The notes below the pieces were generated by a model that was not told the DNA's origin, did not search any database, and was given only the letters and a program-made list of their open reading frames with translations. This document shows positions 5,856 through 6,800 of a stretch of 6,800 bases of DNA, in pieces. Numbering within the stretch: position 1 is the stretch's first letter; every line of letters begins with the position of its first letter. The DNA is from an uncultured Clostridium sp. (lineage in GTDB: Bacteria > Bacillota > Clostridia > TANB77 > CAG-508): contig CAJKVD010000040.1 in NCBI GenBank assembly GCA_905203195.1, positions 1 to 6,800 of the forward strand. Reading direction: 5' to 3'. The position numbers and the translations under genes are program-made.

Positions 5856-6800
5856 TTAACTAGGTAAGTTATTATCATATTCTTGTAAAGCTGTATTTTT
5901 AAAATTACCGTTGCCATTTTTGTCACTTTCAACGGTTACATTATTAACACTTAATGCTGATAATAATTCATTTCTTGAGTGATATGTAACTCCTTTATAT
6001 GTTACACTTGCTAATTTTGTGCAATAATTAAAAGCTGATGCTCCAATACTAGTCACTCCATCTGGAATATTAATGGATGTTAATCCCGTACAGCCACCAA
6101 ATGCTCCTTCACCAATAGATGTTAAACCTTTTGGTAAATCAATACTAGTTAGACTTGTACAAGTATCAAAAGCACTTTTTCCAATTTTTGTTACACTTTT
6201 TGGGATTTCAAAAGTAGTCATATGATTAGCAGATGCATATATTCCTTCTGGAAGTTCTGTTATTTTATTAGGTAATTTTATAGTTCTTGTTTTTCGTTCT
6301 AATTCAAAATTACGCCACCATGAAATACCACTAACATTAATCTTTTTTACTGTATTTGGAAAAATTACATTTTCAATATTAGGGACAGGTGTGGAATACT
6401 GTCCATCACTTATGGATATATTTGCTTCTGTTACTTTATACATTTCGCCATTTATCTCTACTTGATATGGCACTATCAATGTATCTGTTATTCCTTCAAA
6501 TTTTATCTCGTAATTAGTATCTGTTAAATCACTTTTTCCTGTCTCTGGATTATATCCATCTACATTAGCATATTCAGGTTTTATTCCTGTTATTCTTGCT
6601 TCTTTTAAAGGTAAAGATGTCATATCTCCTATTGATGCAATTTTATTATTTGAACCTGTTTCTATAGGTTCGTAATTAAACAATTCTGGTGGAGCTATTT
6701 TACTTTCATCAATGTCTCCTGCATATATTCCCGAATTGTCCTCACTTTTTTCTGCTGTACCTACTGTTAATTTAATATCAACTGGAACTGCTAATTTTTC
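5856..6800 (-). CDS. BspA-like leucine-rich repeat (LRR_5) protein, partial (N-terminus beyond the window)
   Basis: The last 314 residues are visible; the frame is open to the window end, so the true start and any signal peptide, membrane anchor or pilin-like leader are not seen. The TTG at 6683 has open frame on both sides and is probably internal. Visible residues 1-140 contain no domain I recognise; they are rich in beta-type patterns (ITGIKPEYANVDGYNPETG, DTNYEIKFEGITDTLIVPYQ). From about 141 to 262 run BspA/TpLRR-type repeats, the last three being regular 23-residue units of the form LTSIxxPxGxTSIGxxAFxxCT. A cap VTYKGVTYHSRNELLSAL follows (266-283), then a polar Asn-rich tail without an LPXTG motif. 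BspA-like proteins are usually exported and bind host or bacterial surfaces; that role is inferred. The gene has its own terminator and looks independent of recJ. Its GC content appears higher than that of the neighbours, which may hint at transfer. Confidence 0.85.
   Translation of the reverse strand, partial: EKLAVPVDIKLTVGTAEKSEDNSGIYAGDIDESKIAPPELFNYEPIETGSNNKIASIGDMTSLPLKEARITGIKPEYANVDGYNPETGKSDLTDTNYEIKFEGITDTLIVPYQVEINGEMYKVTEANISISDGQYSTPVPNIENVIFPNTVKKINVSGISWWRNFELERKTRTIKLPNKITELPEGIYASANHMTTFEIPKSVTKIGKSAFDTCTSLTSIDLPKGLTSIGEGAFGGCTGLTSINIPDGVTSIGASAFNYCTKLASVTYKGVTYHSRNELLSALSVNNVTVESDKNGNGNFKNTALQEYDNNLPS
6015..6221 (-). repeat. Three tandem 69-bp coding units (23-residue LRR_5 repeats)
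   Basis: The three units cover visible residues 194-216, 217-239 and 240-262 of the LRR protein. They share the frame I-x-x-P-x-x-x-T-x-I-G-x-x-A-F-x-x-C-T. A less regular unit precedes them (171-193, with KLPNKITELPEGIYAS). At DNA level the last two units use different codons at many shared residues (for example CTA ACT AGT against TTA ACA TCC for Leu-Thr-Ser), so this is not a recent duplication. Confidence 0.8.

Noticed and set aside
6015..6221. CRISPR-like or minisatellite array
   Set aside because: The 69-bp units are in-frame protein repeats with divergent codons and no spacers; they encode LRR_5 units.
6681..6683. TTG as the start of the LRR protein
   Set aside because: The frame continues without a stop through a sensible polar sequence to the window edge, and the upstream bases show no convincing ribosome-binding site, so the TTG is probably an internal Leu codon.

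Overview
The window is very AT-rich (roughly 30% GC by eye). Every gene I can support lies on the minus strand. The gene set and order (recJ, relA, an MBL-fold hydrolase, hisS) match a block known from Bacilli and Clostridia. Stops are TGA, TAG and TAA, and tryptophan is TGG, so code 11 fits and a Mollicutes code does not. Base composition, purine-rich coding strands and a BspA-type leucine-rich repeat protein next door suggest an AT-rich, possibly gut-associated Clostridia-like Firmicute; the genus cannot be fixed from the sequence.

Layout in the direction of transcription (high to low coordinates): (1) 6800-5856, the 3' part of a BspA-like LRR_5 surface-type protein whose 5' end lies outside the window. 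(2) 5824-5778, a strong intrinsic terminator for that gene, with a plausible promoter for the next operon built partly from the same bases. (3) 5731-4034 recJ (single-strand exonuclease), then 4015-1814 relA (bifunctional (p)ppGpp synthetase/hydrolase) after an 18-bp gap. (4) 1746-1099, a YqgX/glyoxalase II-like metallo-hydrolase. (5) 960-1, most of hisS (histidyl-tRNA synthetase), cut off at the window start.

The recJ-to-hisS genes look like one housekeeping transcription unit serving DNA repair, the stringent response, metabolite detoxification and tRNA charging. Compared with the fuller form of this block (recJ-apt-relA-dtd-MBL-(hemZ)-hisS), apt, dtd and hemZ are absent here.

The least explained features are three short REP-like imperfect palindromes in the two wider gaps of the operon: one across the relA stop, one just after the MBL stop, and one just before the hisS ribosome-binding site. 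Two share a GGRGACGKA core (R = A/G, K = G/T). The second point of interest is the upstream region of the LRR protein, about 140 visible residues with no domain I recognise. I found no CRISPR array, tRNA, rRNA, transposase or defence system. No gene-free gap exceeds 140 bp.
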